Of a stretch of DNA of 64,000 bases, positions 20,670-32,399 are shown piece by piece; positions within the stretch are counted from its first letter, which is position 1; each line of letters opens with the position of its first letter. The DNA comes from Cerioporus squamosus (lineage: Eukaryota; Basidiomycota; Agaricomycetes; Polyporales; Polyporaceae): positions 62,001-126,000 of the forward strand of contig JABYQS010000004.1 of the NCBI GenBank assembly GCA_022592435.1, given 5' to 3'. A program made the translations under genes and the position numbers. Below the pieces are notes generated by a model that saw nothing but the letters and a program-made list of their open reading frames with translations, was not told the DNA's origin and made no database searches.

Positions 20670-22128
20670 ATGGCCGCCACTCCTGCCCCCAACCCCCGCG
20701 CCTCTCTTCTCGCCGGTCTGCGTACCGGTGGGGTCCGCTCTGCCTCGGGCCCCGTGCCGCATACGGCTGCGCCCGCCGGCACGTTCAATATCCCCCGCAT
20801 CGTCACGCCGAACATGGAGGACAACTACTACCCGCCCGAGGAGGTGGAGGATGAGCTCTCGAACATGATGTCCCAGAACTTGTACATCCAGAACCAGCGG
20901 TCGCGACAGGCGCCCGTTACAGCCGCCGTGGATGGTATCCCCAACCGCTTCCAGCATCAACAGCAGCAGGGTATGAACATGAACGGTGGCAACATGCAAT
21001 ACAACAACATGATGTCTCCGGCCATGACTCAGAACCAGCTCCAGCAAGTCCAGCTTCAGCTGATGCAGATGGAGTTCGCTCGCATGCAGGTACGTATCTC
21101 ATTCCGAGTGCGAACTTGCGTATCATATTCAACAGTCCATTCAGGCTCTCCAAGCTCAGCAGTACCAGGCGGAGCTCATGGCAGCCCAGGCTGCTCAGCA
21201 GCGTCAGCGCCAGCAGCCAGGCAGACGCGCCGCATCCTACGCAGTGCCCTCCACCGCTGGACCGACTAACACTTCCTTCGATCTGCGCTCGGCGACTATG
21301 CAGCCCCAATACCGTCGCACCAACCAGGCCGATCAACTCCGCTCGAGGCTCGGCGTAGCGGAGGATCACGTTCCGATGACTGCAGCTCTCAATGGCAAGT
21401 TTGGGAGTCGCATTGGCTCTGGCAAGTACGACTCGGACGAGGATGACTTCTCTTCAGTCGGTGCGCGTCCTCCGGCGACTCCTAGCTACACCACTGTCAT
21501 CAGCGGCGGCACGTCCCTTGGTGCCCCTCCCACGCCGACTGTCCAGTCGAAGTCTGACGCTGCCGTCTCCTGGCGTCGCGCCCCCGGCAACAACTCGGTC
21601 CTCAGTGCCAATCGCAATGTCTCTTCCCCCACCGTGAGGGTCACTCCTCCTCCCGGAGAACGCGTCTCCCCTCCCCCTGGCCTTCATGGTGGCAGGGCGC
21701 GGCCCACTCCCTTGCGCTTCACTGCTGAAACATCGCAGCCCGCCGTCTCCGCCGTCGCGATTGACGCGGATGGTGCGGACGGTGATGACAGCTCGACGTC
21801 TTCTCGGTCCAACTCGTCGCCGAGCACCCCTCATACCGCTGGATCCGGTGATGTTCCGCTGTCGCCCCGTGAGGAGGCCGCGAAGAAGCTGTACGAGGGT
21901 CTGGGCATCGGGCGCACTGTCCCCGGCATCAACGTCGTCGTCCCCCAGGACTCGCAGATGGTCGTGCAGCGGTTGGTGAGCACTCCTGTGCGCCAACCCC
22001 GTGGCCCTCCGTCGAACAACGAGGAGCTCGTCCCGAAGAACTTTGCCACGCGCAGCCGGCGCAAGGCTGTCGACGCTCTCCTCGAGCACGCCCGCGAGCG
22101 TCGGGAGATCGTCCTTGAGGCTTACTAG
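20670..22128 (+). CDS. Conserved fungal Gln/Pro/Ser-rich protein, unknown function
   Basis: Two exons (20670-21089 and 21136-22128, 46-nt intron) give 470 residues. The start MAATPAPNPRASLLAGLRTG leads to FNIPRIVTP. A Gln/Met-rich segment with QLQQVQLQLMQMEFARMQ and YQAELMAAQAAQQRQRQQ looks like a coiled coil or prion-like stretch. The middle is Ser/Pro-rich, with DSDEDDFSS and TPPPGERVSPPPGL. The C-terminus is more ordered: PLSPREEAAKKLYEGLGIGR and a basic helix FATRSRRKAVDALLEHARER. Composition suits an RNA-binding or post-transcriptional regulator, but no domain is recognised. The frame is unambiguous and codon use is strongly biased to C/G at third positions. Confidence 0.85.
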
Positions 22129-24213
22129 TGCGCCGCGCTCCTGCTCAGCTCCCTTGCTGCCAGTTTCAACATACCCCTGCGCGCCGGTTTCTCCGCCTCT
22201 CTCCCTCGACGGTTCCTCTCCGTGACTCTTCATGACAAGATTGTACGATAGCGTTGACGATGCTTTACCCCCTTCACCTTCCTTTTGCCGTGCCAGCATA
22301 TTTAAGCGTGCGTACCCAGGATGATGTCGTATGCCGATTGGCCTGTGCCCATTCTTTCCTTCATTTTTCTCCCTTGATCCCCAATTTTCCCTTCACCCCC
22401 TACGCTCTCCTCCTCCCCTCGCCGTGGCCACCGGTCAAGCGGCTTCGTGCGGCCGCTCGGGATATTTCCTTTGTTTGCGCGTGGATTCCGTGATTCTCTT
22501 ATGTTCGGGTGTTTCGAGTGCGTCGGCGGCGGCGGCGAGGCGGGCATAATGGTCTGCTCGAGCAGTGGTGCGGCAGGACGGCGTAGGGAAGCAGCGCTTC
22601 CCCAGGTCGAGACGGAGCTGTAGAGTTACTGAGTAGGTGCGGGATGCGGGGCCAAGGAGAGCAGCCGGCTGCTGGGGTCCTCGTGCACGCATGAGGCGTG
22701 TGTTCGGGGTGCTCGGCGCGGCTTGTGTTGCCTACGTACATACCTGCCAGCCACAGCGCGTTCGCGTTGCGTTTGTTCCCTCTGTACAATCAATCGAGTA
22801 TTTCATCCGCCTGTTGCATTGCCGAATGTTGTCCAGCAGCGGTTACTTATGAGGGTGTACGGTGAGTACTTAGGTGTTTGCAACTCCGAGTCCCGGAATC
22901 TTTTCTGACGCAATTGCCAGGGACTGAACTGAGTCGTGTAACTTGCGTTCGCCTCGATGGCATGGCAGCAACTCCAACGTAACGAATCGGAGGACGCCTG
23001 CCGATGAGTTCGTACAGCCTGATGCCGCTTCAAGGAGCCATGAACCTCGCCGTGGTGGCGGTTCGAGAGTACTTCGAGGAAGAGGAGCACGGCTCGCCAT
23101 ATAGCTTCATTGTGTTGGATGCGATGGCGACTCACGATGCGGCCACCCCTCCCCGCGCAGCGACCCCACCGAATCTTGTGTAGCGCAACGCACGCTGCAA
23201 GGGTGCAACCTCTCACCGATTGATGTGAGTCAAGCTTCTCGTGCTTGTCAGCCATGATACTGGCTAACTCCACGGCCGTGGGGATATTATGTGCGTGGCT
23301 ATGTAGGCGAGATCCTGTCAGTGCACAGTGGACACAGCACACTACCTGCTTTGGACAGAGGGCATCCGTCACCTCGATCCGAGTGTCGCCAACATGATGT
23401 ATCGAGTCGTCGACGGTATGCCTCATGGCGCTGGGACCCTGCCAATGTGGTTGGGTTATCTCCGCATAATGGTCTCGAGTGCACGGGCACGCGACCCTTC
23501 ATGGCCCTCGATCGCCTCCAGGATGCAGGTGCTAAAGGGCAAGTTGTACCACGGCGCCTTACCCGCATTTGGAGGGTTTTGCTTGGTCTCTGCCATGGAC
23601 CTGCCCAGCACGGCGAAAACCACAGATTGCAGCCTGCTCCCAAGATGCTCAGCTGGCAGGCTCCGAGAATGAATGACGTACGGTTCGCGAAGTATGCATC
23701 CAGTGACATCGAACGACAGACACGGCACAGAGGGAAAGACCGGTGGGCGTTGGCTTCGGAACTCGGTGCATGGGTTGTCAGGGAAGCGCGAAGCGGAATG
23801 AGAAAGGAAGCCTGAGGTGTCCAACGACGATTGGTATGAGGCGTTCTGGGGTGTGGTTTACCAGCACTTTCGCTAGTGGACCCGGTGTAGGCGAGTACAA
23901 CGCCTCCGTGCCGAGCTTAGTCTTCCGGCGGATGCATGAGGTTGTATGACATCTAACCACACCTATATTTCCATGTTTGAATAAGCTTATGAGCAGTGTT
24001 GTGCAATGGATGTGCCCCGTTCCAATGGGAAGTCGTTGTGCACGTCCGGCGGCGTATATTCTGCAACGTGTGCATACCCAGTTGGTTTGGATATTGAAGG
24101 CTCTCAACAATTGACAGCGAGGTTACCGGTAGTGTGCTCTGATGGAAACTACACTTCAAACGACGTGCTCCAACACATACGCATTCGGAGGCGGATACAC
24201 TACTTCACCAGTG
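22129..24213. other. 2.1-kb stretch without a firm gene; possible orphan exons at 22.98-23.8 kb
   Basis: The first part is the 3' UTR of the Gln-rich gene. Between about 23004 and 23815 the plus strand has three open segments with protein-like composition. One begins MSSYSLMPLQGAMNLAVVAV, one contains YLLWTEGIRHLDPSVANMMY, and one contains RMNDVRFAKYASSDIERQTR. They could be exons of an unrecognised gene, but I could not join them with confident splice sites. Confidence 0.3.
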
Positions 24214-26125
24214 CTACCGAAGTCGGGTTCGTTCCGTCGCCTGGCTTTGAACCACGCGTTCCACCGCGTCTAACCACGTCTCCACCGCAGCACTTGGAAC
24301 CTGAGGAAGGGTAGAAGTCTTGTTCGGCTTGACGCCATTGGCTCTAGCCGTAGCACGAGGTGCTCCTGCAGGAAGAGTGCCGATGTAACGCGCGTGCGCG
24401 AGTACGGGGAGGCGTCGGAGCGAACGGCCTGACATTTCTTGATCCTGAGAGGCAAACGAGGTTTCAGGACCCCGAGGACAACCGGTTAGATGGGATGGCA
24501 ACTCACCCTGCACTTCTGAGCCAACGCGAGCAGGCGAATTGCCAGGAGCCTCGAACGTTCACGTGCGTCCTGGCCCTGAGGACTCGGAGCGGCAGGCTGC
24601 GCCGTGGGAGGTGTGGTTAGGCTGAGATTGGAAAAGTCCGCCGTCCGCTCGTATAATTGCGCCTGAGCGAGGCTCGGAACGTCCTAACGGGGTCATGTTA
24701 AGCGGGGGACCGCGACGGACACGGATAATCAGGGATGCATACCACTTCTGCTACAATTCCTTTCTTGACCAGCTCAGCCAAACAGCCGCGGAGAATCTCG
24801 TAGATAGCCTCTCGAGGAGGAAGATCGACGTATTGTACGATGTCAGCGCGGTCAACGAATGCCGAGTCTGCGTAACAGATGAGATTAGCTCTTCAACAGC
24901 GATGGAGTGGAGTGACGTACCAATAGCAGTTGCCAGATTACTTGTCGACATGACCAGACAATTTTTCTTGTGCTTTAATTTGTCCAGCTGCGTCAGCAGG
25001 GCGTTGACAACCTACACCGAAAGCTGATGAGAGCAATTCGGTGACATCAGATTGCCGTAGATACTCTACCCTCAGTGCATCTGACGGCTCCGTGCCCGCC
25101 ATCGCTCCTGCCCGAGCTGCTGTCAAGGACTCGACCTCATCTGAAGGTTGATCTGGGTAAATAGATCACCGCATACAGGGACTCAAATAGTGCTCACCAA
25201 TCAAGACGATCACGAAAGTTTCTTCATCCTCTACCATTTCCATGATGTTGCTGAACAGTTTCTGTACAAGCTTGCCGGACTCCGAGAACCATCGCGAAAA
25301 CAAGGAATGCGAGTTGATCTCCAACAGTCGCGCGTGGGAGTACCTGAGAATAATTGAGCATCACAACAGACATCCGCACAAGAAATGTTCACTGACCTAT
25401 GTGATAGACGGATTGACAACTTTTGGGCCAATGCTCGACACAAAGATGTTTTGCCAGTACCGGGTGGCCCGTGCAGCAGGACGACTCGGTTCCATGAGAC
25501 AACATTGACTGCATAACAGAAGGCTTGCGTCAGACGCGAGACCACGCAACATGAGAATATGAACCACATACAATCAACGTCGGCATCGCTGAAGACAACG
25601 GTAGCATAGATGTAGTCGAGCAACTTGGACTTGATATCGTCCGAGTAGATCAAGCTCTCCCACAAGCCCTCCCACGACATACTGGGCAGTTCGCAAGCGC
25701 TGGCGGCCATAACCTGTTCGTCGTCACCGCGCCCGCTGCCACTGGTGAGCTCCTCAAACGCATCTGCGTCGGTGGGCTGGTACACGTGTATCTGCAAGGT
25801 GGTTTGCTCGATCGGCAACGACGAGGTCGGGCAGGGGCACTCAGAGGCAGCAATCCTCTCAATAGAGGATCTAAGTAGCGGCACATCTTCCCAGCCTTGT
25901 ATGGTCGAGGGAAGATAGATGTGAGACAGAGAGGTGGTTAGGTATGAATGGACGGCGTTGCGGATGGTATCGAAGCGGGAGGTGGCGTTGGGAGAGACGC
26001 GGACTTCAACTATAAAGAGCCTGTCAGCTTAGTCCCCGACATGGAAAGCGTAACTGACTATGTACTGGCCATACGGCAGCTGGCGGTTCGTTTGCGGGCG
26101 CAGGGGAAGCAGGAAGGATTCCCAT
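24214..26125 (-). CDS. PCH2: AAA+ ATPase PCH2/TRIP13
   Basis: TRIP13/Pch2 remodels HORMA-domain proteins (Mad2, Hop1) in the spindle checkpoint and meiotic prophase. A short first exon from ATG 26125 joins across an intron to read [18 protein letters not shown]. Then come [20 protein letters not shown] and [12 protein letters not shown], Walker A in [40 protein letters not shown], Walker B in [40 protein letters not shown], and sensor/arginine-finger region [20 protein letters not shown]. The last exon gives [19 protein letters not shown] and ends QATERTRLR. All key ATPase residues are present. The promoter is shared with the Rdx gene and carries two MCB-type hexamers. Confidence 0.94.
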
Positions 26126-26441
26126 GGAGTAGTCCTGCTCTGTCTCCATTTGGCAAGACAGGATGGCAGGGTTGGCTTCACTTGGGACGTTTTCACGCTA
26201 TATGCGCCGATAGTTGAGGATGAGGGGCCACTGGGCTTGTGTGGCGGCTTGGATGGTGGTGGACGGAGGCAAGACGCGTACCGCCACGCGCTTGACGCGT
26301 GCCTCTTTCGCGCGTCACGTCCACGTGATCGTCTTGCTTACCCAACTTCAAATGTGCCTGTGGCAACTTGGCAAGGCTCGCTCCGTTGTTTCTGTCCAGT
26401 ACCACCACTACCAAGTTCCGCAATCTGTAACATCTGTGACT
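26126..26441. promoter_or_regulatory. Shared PCH2 / Rdx promoter with MCB boxes and an E-box
   Basis: These 316 bp hold two ACGCGT hexamers (26274-26279 and 26295-26300), the MluI cell-cycle box bound by MBF in fungi, and a CACGTG E-box at 26322-26327, all within 54 bp. Cell-cycle or meiotic control would fit PCH2. The motif match is direct; the regulation is inferred. Confidence 0.5.
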
Positions 26442-27039
26442 ATGGCAGAGGCAGAAGCCTGTGTCGACTGCAAGCCTGACAGCCAGCCCTTTCGCCTACA
26501 TCAGGTGCGACTTCGGCTACGACTCAACAGCACAATCCTCTCGATCCATCCACTTTCATTCCACCTTCACCTTCTATCACTCCAAGTATAACCATTGAAT
26601 TCTGCGACAGAGTATGCACCATTTCATCTCACATCTCATTTTTGGTGCTGATGCGCTGCTCGTAGTGTCGATGGTATGAGCCGAATCAAACCTTAGTAGC
26701 GTGCTCGTTAACTCATCTGCTCGCAGGCTGCATAGAGCAACATGGACATCGACAGAACTGTTCCTCACGTTCCCAACACCAGCTATCAAAGCTATTAGTA
26801 TCATGCCGCTCAATGCTGAGGACACTGCCGGCCGGTTTCGCGTATGGCTGTTCCTTGACGGCAAGCCCCCAGTCCTGGTGTGGGACCGGAAAGTTGAGGG
26901 AGGGTTTCCAGAGTTGAAGTTCTCGTGAGTCTGGTTTGGTGATTGCCTCCGCACTCATTTGCTGATAGGATGAATGCAGAAACAACGCATCCGTGATCAC
27001 ATAGAGCCGGGCAAGTCTCTCGGGCACTCTGACAAATGA
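26442..27039 (+). CDS. Rdx-family (selenoprotein W-like) thioredoxin-fold protein, C-terminal exon out of frame
   Basis: Rdx proteins (SelW/SelT/SelH group) have a thioredoxin-like fold with a CxxC or CxxU redox motif. Reconstructed exons are 26442-26460, 26505-26611, 26666-26673 (8 nt), 26727-26924 and 26980 onward. They read ITIEFCDRCRWLHRATW, with the CDRC redox motif, and then VWDRKVEGGFPELK, the family signature. The second active-site cysteine is encoded by the 8-nt microexon. The last exon should encode KQRIRDHIEPGKSLGHSDK, ending at 27039, but the best donor at 26925 joins it one base out of frame and stops at 27002-27004. Only a donor at 26893 restores the frame, and it would delete the conserved GGFPELK. 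This may be a frameshift, a sequence error or an unusual splice. Confidence 0.75.
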
Positions 27040-29513
27040 CTAGTCACTCGTATGCTCAATGCCGGAACACTTCTCTAAGACACACACGGTGATCGCAGCG
27101 TGTTGTATGCATGTATAAGTAAACGCCGCTATCTTGTATGTATCACTTCGCGAACTCAATCCCCCTAACGAATGCGAACGTCGTCTTCCGGACTGCCCGA
27201 CTGATCTCCAACAGTACTGTATCGACGGTTGATCGTGGTCGTGGATGGTTGCTGCAGCAACTGCAGCCATTGCTGTCTTCGTGGTCGAACCTATTCTGTC
27301 TTCTTGCGGCTGTGTAGGACCCTCCTGTCATCCCTCCCTCGGATAAGCTCACGAAGGACGCGAATCCGACAACGACGCAGCTATATCAGCCGTTTCTCAT
27401 TGGGTTCCTTCTCTGGTCATTATTCCCGCTCGGGCTGTACCAAACTGTCGAACATGCTACAGGGTCTTCCCTATACGACAGAGAAGCGGCGTCCGACTGC
27501 AGGATTATCCCTAGAGTTCACATGTCGAACTCTATCCCTGCACACTTTGACAGTCGACTGCCCGCCATCGTCCCCAAACCCCAAGGCAATATCCGGGGCG
27601 CGTCTCCCGCAGTTCAAAGTACCTCTTTCACACCGGTAGACATTGTCGGCATAACCATCTTTCGCAGATCCCATCCGCATGTGGTCCCCCAGTCCGTGGT
27701 ATCCCCATTCTGCCATCTCTGCCCTCCACATCGCCGGTCAGCTATCAGCGCACTCCCCCCGCTTTTGTCCCCGAGCACCCTGCACTTCAGACACCGGTCC
27801 CCGGTGACGTCGCTGCTCCAATATCACATCGCTGCTCGACCTCGAGGCTCGCATCCATCCATCCCGTCGCCGCGGTCCCTCTCATTCCGCATCAGACTGA
27901 CAATGTCAGCCCAGGACACGGGCCACCATCAGGCAGCGTTTCGATCATGTCACTCCCGCGGTGTCCCTGTCCCGCCATACCTCCGGAATACGCCCGCCAA
28001 ATCCCCGCATGGGCCGGGACTCGGAGGACTGACTGAACCTTGGCATATACAGTCCACGCACCTATTCTCGAACATCGAGCCTCGTACGTCCCCACTGGAC
28101 CCGGTGTCCCGCAGCTACTAATGTACCCGCGAGCAACTTGCGCAGGTCGCTATTTCTGGTGCACCTCACCGGCTTCCCTGCGAGCCTGCGAAGTTGCGCA
28201 GTCGCGTACCAGTCACGAACGCGCTCACCCTGCACCGACGAGTGCTTCTGAATCTCTGCAGTCGCCGCAGGCGTAGTGGAGGTTCCCGGATTCTATCATG
28301 CTCTCGCGCCCCCGGGATCACGACACAGACGACAGACGATGCGCGGATGCATTTGGAGCTTGACATGTCGAACCTTGTCTTCTTTGTGCCGACCCTCGAC
28401 TGCCGAAATTTGAACCTTGAGGGTGGATGCCCACTTAGTACGTCTCGCCACCTGTCACTTCGCCCTCGACTGCACTGGGCACCCGTCTTTCCTCACTGAA
28501 CTAGTACTCCTCGTCGAGTAACACCGCGCGTATGCCCGGCGTCGACCAGCACAGTACACCTTCAAGTATCTCCCGGACCACTATCATCATCATCATCATG
28601 CAACCGTCCTTCAACATGTCCTGCCGTCTTCAGCCCAAACCCGCAACAATGCATTGAAGGCCGCAGTCAATGCGCACTCGCAATCGTCCCGCAGTCTTAC
28701 CTCTCACCCGGATTCTCACCGGCAGTCGGCACCAGTAGACCCTCCAGCAGCGCAAAGTCCGAGTCCACGCCGGACGCAGTACTGGAGGCTATTGGCCCGA
28801 CCGCGCTAAACCTTGCCGTGCCTGCATAGTGCGCACGTTCGTCCACGCAGTGAACTCGGGCAGGCGAAAGGGGTTAGTACGGTGTTTCTTGAAAATCGTG
28901 CACATGCTCGCCGACACGTCTTCCCTGGTGCCACTGCCAGTTCCCGCGAGTCTGGACTCTGCACTGTGCTGCGTGCGTAGCAGGCGTAACTTACCTTGCC
29001 GTCTCGGACCGACGCTGGCCTTCGGGGCCAAGGTTGTGCAGGACGCCGCACGCGCGATCCCTGCTGCGGCACCGGCCACACTCCTCTCCACCTACCCCTA
29101 TTACCCATCGCGGGACCAAAAACATCAAACCGGGGAAGAACGTAAAACGCGAAAGCAATGCGATGCATGGTGTATCTCCAGTCCGACAGCTATATCCACA
29201 CCGCAGCAACTACTAGCAAGACCTAGGCGTAAACTAGTGACCAGTACCGGCCGACCTCGAACTCGGAGCCCGACCAGAACCAGACAAGGTGTATACTCTA
29301 TCGTCGACTCGCAGATAGCTAGCCAAGCACTCGACAGCAAAAGTAAAGCGAAAGTAAAGTCCTTATGTACGACGTATACTCCCAACAAACCCCCGCCTCA
29401 TCCGCTACCGATATCTTCAATCACAGAACCAAAAAATCTTACATCTTTTGTACAGCGTCCGCGGACACGCACCGCAGCGCGTGCAAATATGTATGTACAC
29501 ACAGAAAATATCG
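27040..29513. other. 2.5-kb stretch without a firm gene; Pro/Ser-rich open segments
   Basis: Between about 27340 and 28350 the plus strand has open, protein-like but proline-rich segments in changing frames, for example YQPFLIGFLLWSLFPLGLYQ and RTPPAFVPEHPALQTPVPGD. They are interrupted by stops without clear splice sites. This could be an orphan gene I cannot splice, or a decayed one. A short ATC repeat lies near 28582-28600. The part from 28.8 kb on is the 3' flank of the TVP38 gene. Confidence 0.3.
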
Positions 29514-31131
29514 CTAAGCAGCAGGAGCAGCAGCCTCCGAAGGCCCGGTCGACGGAGGCGCGTGCGCGCCGTCGCTCGCATGCGCAGCAGCGGTGGCGGC
29601 GACGACGAGACTGACGGGGGTCGCGGCCTCCCCGCGCGGGACCTGGCGGATCTCCAGCCGGGTCTCGGCCATGTACTCCTCAACGTCGAGGCTGTTGCCC
29701 TCCTCGCCCGCGAGGAACGCAACGCGCTCCTCCGCGTAGACGGCCTCCATCGCGTCCTCGTCCTGCAGCTCCTCGTCGACGGCCTTGCGCGTGATGTACG
29801 ACAGGTAGACGAAGATGGCGAGGCACAGGACGATTCCAGCGATGGCCGAGTAGTGCGAGAGCGCGCTGCCCTGGTCGTCGTCGCCCTCGGCAGACCCGGA
29901 GCCTGGGTGCTTGGCGTGGTAGGAGGCGAAGGAGTGTATAGAGCTCCCGATGCTCGTGTGGATGATCAGCTTCGGGAGGGAGAGCGCGGTGCAGAGGGTG
30001 TATGTCCGGAGGGTCAGGCTCGGAGACGCAGCCAGGAGGCAGTTCATGACATTGTAGGGATATGGCGCGAGACGGATGAGGAAAAGCAGCTTCGGGTTGT
30101 TCTCGATCGCACGCACTACGCGTTTGATCGTGACAGTACACGATAGCCAGCGCGAGATGGTTGCACGAAAGAACGTTCGCGACAGCGTAAAGACGACAAG
30201 CGCGCCTGCGAGCGATGCCCCATACGAGATGACCGCTCCGGTCCATGCGCCAAAGGTGTAACCAGAAAGAATAATGAGCGTCGAGTATAGCGGTACGGGA
30301 GCTGTAGAGGCGAGTGGAGGTCAGCGTCTGCGTGTACCTTTGCGCTGCACATGCGGCGTCTTGACAGCTGCATTGACACTTACGGAACGTGGTTACGAAG
30401 ATGAGCGTGAAGATCACGGCGTATCCTAGATATGTGTCGGACTTGAGCCAACGAGATAGCTCGTCTAGACCTGCGGTCAAGGACAGATAGTGGTCAGAGC
30501 ACGGAAGGATGATAGGCAGTGTACGCGCGGCGGCGGCGTTTCGAATGGATGCGGTGAGTGGCGTCTGCTCACCTTGGAAGACCTCGACTTTCCAAAAGCT
30601 GACGGCGGCGAGAAAGCCCAGGGTGGTGATAATGTACAGTATTATGGGGATCCAGGGCTTGATTAGATTAGCTATCCGTAGGCCACGGGGACGCGTATAT
30701 GAGGTCGATATTGACGAGGAAGCAGATGCGGAGGATATTGATGGTGACGCCCAACTTGACGCGATCGGGCAGGGTGCAGGCGAGAATGGTTGCTGGAGGT
30801 GAGACGGACGCGGATGGTGTATACGTTGGGAACGAATCCATGGGGGTATGGACGAGATTGGCGAAGCGGTTTGTGAATGGGGATACGAGGAAGGGCCAGC
30901 AATCGGAGACAGGTCTGCAGGTCTCTTGGACATGTCTTCTTGCTGGGACAACCCGGCCTTCTCGTCGTAGACCACCTCCTGGAGGTGCGCGAAGCGGTGG
31001 GGTGGTGGCGGTTGCGGTTGCGCGTGTTGCGGGCGCGACGTACTTGACGACGACGAGGGATGGGGTACCGGGGAGAGAGGGCGAGCGGAGGAGGGCTGGC
31101 CAGACCGATGGGGGATACTGTGCAAGTCCAT
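29514..31131 (-). CDS. TVP38: VTT (SNARE-associated) domain protein, TVP38/TMEM64 family
   Basis: Tvp38-type proteins are multi-pass Golgi membrane proteins of the VTT/DedA family. The N-terminus (MDLHSIPHRSGQPSSARPLS) is a long Pro/Ser/His-rich cytosolic region of roughly 150 residues. The membrane part begins IKPWIPIILYIITTLGFLAA, followed by GLDELSRWLKSDTYLGYAVI, PPVPLYSTLIILSGYTFGAW, the VTT core LFLIRLAPYPYNVMNCLLAA and TYTLCTALSLPKLIIHTSIG. A final helix (AIAGIVLCLAIFVYLSYITR) precedes an acidic cytosolic tail. Introns follow VEVFQ and FVTTF. The long disordered N-terminus exceeds that of yeast Tvp38. The protein is divergent from the small gene at 31936. Confidence 0.9.
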
Positions 31132-31935
31132 TGCAGCTGCTAGATTGGAGGCCAGTCCAAGCGCGACCCGGGGAAGAGAGGAAGGACGACGGGGAGAAAG
31201 AGGAGGACGACGGTGGCCTGCAGCGGGACGACCGCTAAGTAGCAGAGACGAGGTGATGAGGCTGCAGCGGGAGGGCCTGGAGAAGACGAATGCGTGAAGG
31301 GCTTCTGATAGGTATATATTCCCTTGATCGCTTCCCACGACGTCCGACTGCCTGTTGCGATCGGCGCGCCGGGCCTCCGCCCGCCGTCCTGCCTCCTCGA
31401 GCTCTCCACCGTGACCCCGCCAGCAATTCTCGCGCCCCTCTTTGCTCAGCGGGGCCACCCAGGGCACCCCCTGCTTGATTTCCTGCACAATTTTCAAGTG
31501 GCCCCCGTCGACCGCAGGCGCAGCACCCACCTACAGCGAGCGCCGAGACCCCCGAGTTGGCAGCATCGCGCATTTGTGGCGGTGTCGCTGTTGCATGACG
31601 GCATGCCATTCACCGCACGCCGTTCTCTTGCAATGAAGGGCGGTCCACGGTGGAGCACGAAGGGACCCCATGTGTAACTGTTATCGATGCAAGTACTCGC
31701 CGTCCCCGAGAGCTGCTACCAAGGCGATGACGACGCGCTACCAACCTCCCACAAACCAGGGACACAAAAGTGGTCATGAGAACGCTCCGGTCCCGTAACC
31801 TGCGCCACGTGGTCCGCTAATCTGGTCGCGTTCTGCAACTCCGTCTCTTCCTGGCACTCCACCACCGCCTCGCGCCTCGGACTCCGTACGTTCTCGTGCC
31901 CCGCTCTCGTGCTCAACTCTCTCCCTGGTGGCCAA
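31132..31935. promoter_or_regulatory. 804-bp divergent spacer
   Basis: This separates the TVP38 gene and the plus-strand small gene. Open frames run through it on the minus strand, but they only extend the TVP38 frame upstream of its likely start. No distinct motif is recognised. Confidence 0.4.
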
Positions 31936-32399
31936 ATGTCGGCGTCGCTATCGAGCAGCACGCGTGTTTGCTTCCGCGCCGCTCCCCCTCGAAAACTGCC
32001 CCTGTGCACCGCGCCCAGACGCGTCCGCGCGCGGCCCCTGAGCTCGCAGGCGTCCCCGCCCACCCCCTCACGCCACGCCCAGTTCTACACCGACTATGTC
32101 GCCGGCATGATCCCGGTTGCCCTCCTCGGCTCTGCGGTCTACATCGTACGCCCGCTTCCCATCTCTCTCCCTTGACGCACGTGCGGTACGACCGGTTCGG
32201 TTCTTCACAGGGCTTGCGAACGTGGCAGACGCACCTTGCGCAGGAGAGGTTCCTGGAGGAAGCCCGCGCGCATGTGCAGCACCTGGAGGCCGAGGTTACT
32301 GCTCTCAGGCAGGAACTGCAGACCTCAGAGACCGCCGCATCTTCAGCACAACATACATCAAACGAGACGAAGAAGCGGTCGGGTTGGTGGCCGTGGTAG
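31936..32399 (+). CDS. Small mitochondrial-type single-pass membrane protein
   Basis: Two exons (31936-32145 and 32211-32399, 65-nt intron) give 132 residues. The first 45 residues are Ser/Arg-rich with no acidic residue, as in a mitochondrial presequence. A membrane segment follows (YVAGMIPVALLGSAVYI), then a charged coiled coil, RTWQTHLAQERFLEEARAHV and QHLEAEVTALRQELQTSE. The end is KKRSGWWPW. This layout (presequence, one helix, coiled coil) resembles inner-membrane assembly factors, but I cannot name a family. The splice restores the frame exactly, so I regard the gene as real. Confidence 0.65.

Noticed and set aside
24215..24310. GGTTCAAAGCC on the minus strand, a tRNA B-box match
   Set aside because: It lies inside the last coding exon of PCH2, whose C-terminal motif matches the family; no tRNA fold is visible.
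28582..28600. ATC trinucleotide run
   Set aside because: It is a short microsatellite of ordinary length with no sign of function.
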